A stretch of DNA of 64,000 nt. It comes from Glandiceps talaboti. Lineage: Eukaryota > Hemichordata > Enteropneusta > Spengelidae. The DNA lies in NCBI RefSeq assembly GCF_964340395.1, contig NC_135557.1, positions 20,935,225 to 20,999,224 of the forward strand. The letters are read 5' to 3'. Under the pieces are notes generated by a model that worked only from the letters and a program-made list of their open reading frames with translations, searched no databases and was not told the DNA's origin. The translations under genes and the position numbers were made by a program. This document shows, piece by piece, positions 34,521-64,000 of this stretch. How positions within the stretch are numbered: the first letter of the stretch is position 1; each line of letters begins with the position of its first letter.

Positions 34521-35751
34521 ATTTGAATTTATTATGATATGGCAAAGACACGTGACCAAACTTATACCTGGATTCAAATGTAAATGGTAAGTTATATGTA
34601 AATTGAATGTTAGCCGGCTACACGTTCTCAAATTCGTGGGACGGGATGGGGGCGCTGTTTTTGGGACCCACGCTCAGACTCGGTTCCAACAAGGCCGGGG
34701 CCTGAAGCAACACTTCTGGTGAAACCCGAAAATAAGGTTTTAAGTTACTTGTCTTTATTGATGTTATTCCCCTGTTAACAGACACTCTAGAATTGTTGCT
34801 TCCTGCCCTTGTTCCAATTGCAACTTGCCAGTGTTGTTTTGATATACGATTATTTCAATGGAATCACACGAGTACCGTTCAAGTGTTCTGTTTACTAAAA
34901 GTGTGTCACCTATTCAATCTTATACCCTTTCTGTCAAAATGTTGACTCGGTGTTTGACATGTACTGGATTAGCAGTCCTCTACTGATACTGGAGCTAATA
35001 TCAAAGTTTCAATCATCCAGTTCCATGTACACCTTGCACATTGTTGATAACATGATGTCAAGCGTAGACAGGTAACACTGTAAACCAAATATAAGTATTA
35101 ATCCGTGTTCGTTTGTTCGGTCGGTCGGTCGACAAAAAAAAACGAGTTCCACGCACACGTACGCTGAATAGATCTTCGTTGTGGCACAGTCCTTCTATCA
35201 CAGAGTTACTGTGGTTGTAGTCACAATACTGGTTGAATACTCTAATATTGTTTTTGTCATCATATTGTAATCTTGACAAGTTTGCTAGTACTGTGTTTCT
35301 TTTTTCATTGGCGTTTAGCACGATATTGACATGTCTAAAAATTCCCTTGGGGCAAACAGATTTTTAAAAACAATAAACTTCGAAGGCCGTGGATAAAATT
35401 GTGTTCCTCTTAGATAAAAACAACATTGTTTTAACACGTGACTACATAACACGCGAGTCCATACATGTGATTTACCAGTATGTAGATGTTTACCCTCCCG
35501 TGAATAACACGATTGACACCGTTTTAATCCGCTGTAAAGATGTACAAACGTTAATTAAAGCTATTATTTCGGGTTTCGAGTAATTACTGGCTATGTTGGT
35601 ACAAACCATAGATCCCTTTCATGTAGGGTCTATTTACAAACATAGACTATAGACCGTTTAGTGGAGGATCTATGCATAGACCTTACTTTCGAGTAGGGTC
35701 TATGTATGGTACAAACAACCTTGCTTCCGATAATTCTTAATGAGCTGAATC

Positions 35752-35795
35752 ATGATCACAGACAAGGAAGAAATTTCTCCCTTGTCTGTGATCAT
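35752..35795. repeat. Perfect-stem hairpin
   Basis: ATGATCACAGACAAGG and its exact inverse CCTTGTCTGTGATCAT are separated by 12 bp (AAGAAATTTCTC, itself nearly palindromic). Probably the core of a short fold-back element. Confidence 0.85.
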
Positions 35796-37868
35796 GACAG
35801 ACTATTCAGCATTCAAACTGACAGACTCTTCAGAATTAAAACTGTCTTTTGTTTTTTGAATAAGGAATAACTCTTGTGCTTAGTATCATTAATTGTTCTT
35901 GTCTTTTAACATGGACGACTCATATTTATTAAAAGTAGCTATAGATATTACTAAAATACTGTCAACCTGAAACTATCCGAGGCTTTATTACTTACTTTAT
36001 GTATTACATCAGACCACTTCGTTAGAGGTATTACGTAGACCGTTATCTTAGTTTCGATCTCTGCAGATCACCAGGGTGTAATTAGAACGTTCAAAATGTT
36101 AATAACGCCAATTAGTAGCGGATTGTAATTAGTTATTGTCCCTGTGGTGGGTACATAGTGTAGTTTTAAAAGAGTTTTATTTGGCTATTGTTTTAACAGT
36201 ATCAAGTTTAAATAGCTAGATTTGTAACTGTGTACATTGTATATGTTTGGGAGGGTTGTGACGTATGGGTTGAAATAGTTCCCATTACTTGATTGGTCAA
36301 ACCACTGTGGTATGATGGAGAGTTATGTTGTCCTGCTTTGTCTACAGGTGTTGTTTCAATTTTCGATTTTCGAGTGTTTTTCTGTACTACTCGAAGCTTC
36401 GACACAAAACCTCAAACCAAAACTGTTAATTCAACTGACAAAGGTTTTACACGTATGTAATAGTATTAAAGGAAGAGACATTGTCGACAGTAAAGACTAC
36501 ATTGAAAGATTATCATGGCCTTGTCAGTAGTACATTGTACAAAATTGTCTTCATCGGTCAGTGACCGATCATAGACGTAACTTTCAGAGAAATTCAATTC
36601 GCTGCAGGGCTAACAAACTCCAAGTGAAATAGTCAGTTACGTATAAAGTCATTCTCTAAAGTTAACATTTCAATTATTGTGAAGTCACGTGAGATTTCCG
36701 GTTCTCTGATTGGTTGATTAAAAAGTTTAGGTGCGGTCAGTTACAATCGTCCTAGTGTATCGACACTGCAGACGAATTCAAGTTACTTCTCAGTTATTAC
36801 TTTGACACAATTTTGGATACCATATATTTCTACGATCGAGACATGTTAAGCTACATATTGTATACACGTACGTGTACCAACAGATTTTGGTAAAACATGG
36901 AAACTTGTATTTTACATTTACGTGTAATAAGGTAGTTAGGTCTTTGTAAATAATAGGGGGAAACCTGTGAGTGATTTGAATGGACAAAAAATGGGTGTCG
37001 GCATTCACCTCATTCTTTTGATTGGTGTAATTGATATGGTGTCGGCATTCACCTTTCGTTGATTGGTGGGTTTGATGGGTGTCGGCAATCTTCTGTGGTC
37101 ACAGTCTTCTGTTCAGAGTCTTCGACTATTTGTGTTTGTTGACTACCAGGGCATAAAAAAACTTCTAAATTAGGTTGTGTTGTTGAATACACCCTGAACC
37201 TAATATTGGCTGAATTCCACTAGTCTATCATTCAGGACAATTGCAACTTGCCACTTCTGAGCGAAAAAATACCAGATAAATATATAAGCCAATACAAGAG
37301 ATTAAAAGGTATAGGGCACAAGTTGAGATTAATTAAAAGATTCTTTTACTCAAGTGACGATACTTCAGTTTTTTACAAAACTTCGATTAAACTATTCTAG
37401 TATAATGTTACATGTAATGTTGATACTTGTCTTAGAACTGTGACGTCACAATTGTCATATATCTGGTATTGTTAGTACTGTCGATTAGACGGTAGGTACA
37501 TACTATTAATAATAAAAGAAATAAGAAATTACGTCAGCAGATCTTTTATAAGCTATTATATACCAGATATGAGTTCTGTCAATTTCAAGAGGTGGTTTAG
37601 TATGTTTAGTAAGCTAGAATATTGCAAGTAACTTTTTAAATATGCAGGACACATAACGCCACAAACATACGAACCCAGCTTGTGTGTCTTGACACACAGT
37701 CAGAGAAGTCGAAGGTTTCCATCTGCAATTAAGTGTACTTTCTCATCTTATATTTATTAACACTGACCAATGCAAACTAGAATTTCAGTTACCAGGACAA
37801 CAATCAAGACACACCACATAGACTATACAAACCATACACAAACCTTGCTATTAGGAAGAATGTTTTAC

Positions 37869-38060
37869 CTTCATTGTGACGTCATTGACAGTGGGAAACC
37901 ACCTATAAGTTGACGTTGTTATTTCATCAACATCACTCAGTAACATGCAATTAGGGCAAACACCAGAGCTCAGACCACATCCAAAACGTGTAAACTGTTT
38001 GGCGGTCAGAGACCAGTGATGCTCACAATCCCAGAGGATTTTACTAGTTCCGTCAACCAA
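37869..38060 (-). CDS. Possible isolated exon with a Cys/His-rich segment
   Basis: A minus-strand frame ends at a good donor (CAATGAAG|GTAAAA) in phase 0. It encodes ILWDCEHHWSLTAKQ, then FGCGLSSGVCPNCMLL, then TYRWFPTVNDVTMK. The arrangement C-x-H-H and C-x-x-C could bind a metal ion. A possible acceptor (GAACTAG) lies near 38043. No companion exons were found upstream or downstream, so it may be a pseudogene remnant or chance. Confidence 0.25.
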
Positions 38061-63923
<25,863 letters not shown>

Positions 63924-64000
63924 GTAAGTCAAATAATTGAATAACATAATTAAATAAATCTTGGTAATTGAAATAGAATATTACTGTTTAGGCACATCAT

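Larger units (their letters stand above)
33631..37868. other. No gene seen; repeats and one hairpin
   Basis: Includes the 5' region of the 212-residue gene, a (TTTG)n array (34181-34242), a dispersed repeat (34314-34520) and a near-perfect hairpin (35752-35795). The region around 35600-35715 carries repeated (A/G)GGTCTAT and ATAGACC blocks in both orientations. Open frames of 60-90 codons here have no supporting features. Confidence 0.5.

Noticed and set aside
36312-36530. 72-codon ATG frame with a hydrophobic start
   Set aside because: Could mimic a signal peptide, but no homology, poly(A) signal or splice partners; such frames are expected by chance in 64 kb.

Overview
This is a eukaryotic, almost certainly metazoan, genomic window. 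Genes are split by long introns with canonical GT/AG borders, the DNA is AT-rich, and microsatellites, fold-back elements and SINE-like repeats are abundant. An Rh-family ammonia channel, an Ig-domain receptor-like locus and a glycosyltransferase-like/TRADD-N fusion together suggest a marine invertebrate bilaterian (lophotrochozoan or invertebrate deuterostome). I cannot name the species from the sequence. No operons, rRNA, CRISPR arrays or intact coding transposons were seen.

Layout. (1) About 1-20.3 kb, + strand: a cluster of small receptor-like genes or gene parts. There is a 3' fragment with a membrane-spanning exon (97-588), a four-exon two-Ig-like secreted protein (3734-6207), a four-exon 92-residue single-pass membrane protein (10864-13717), and a second membrane-spanning exon with a tail (17701-18385). 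Exon phases are shared between them, so the modules could be exchanged by alternative splicing or unequal crossing-over. (2) About 20.3-25.1 kb: no gene seen; a 39-bp minisatellite. (3) 25148-29003, - strand: a 583-residue protein joining a GT-B/GT4-like glycosyltransferase domain, with its EX7E glutamates lost, to a C-terminal TRADD-N-like domain; this is the most interesting gene here. (4) 31736-33630, - strand: a compact three-exon gene for a 212-residue protein of unknown function. (5) 40740 to past the right edge, + strand: an Rh-type ammonia/CO2 channel gene with nine exons in view and more than 20 kb of intron, crowded with simple repeats and fold-back elements.

The Rh gene and the GT/TRADD-N gene are the firmest calls. 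The exons of the small receptor-like genes were assembled by hand from splice signals, reading phase and protein features, and need transcript support. Biologically the left half looks like lineage-specific recognition/defence material (Ig modules, TRADD-N), and the right half is a conserved physiological transporter; nothing in the sequence shows that they are functionally linked.
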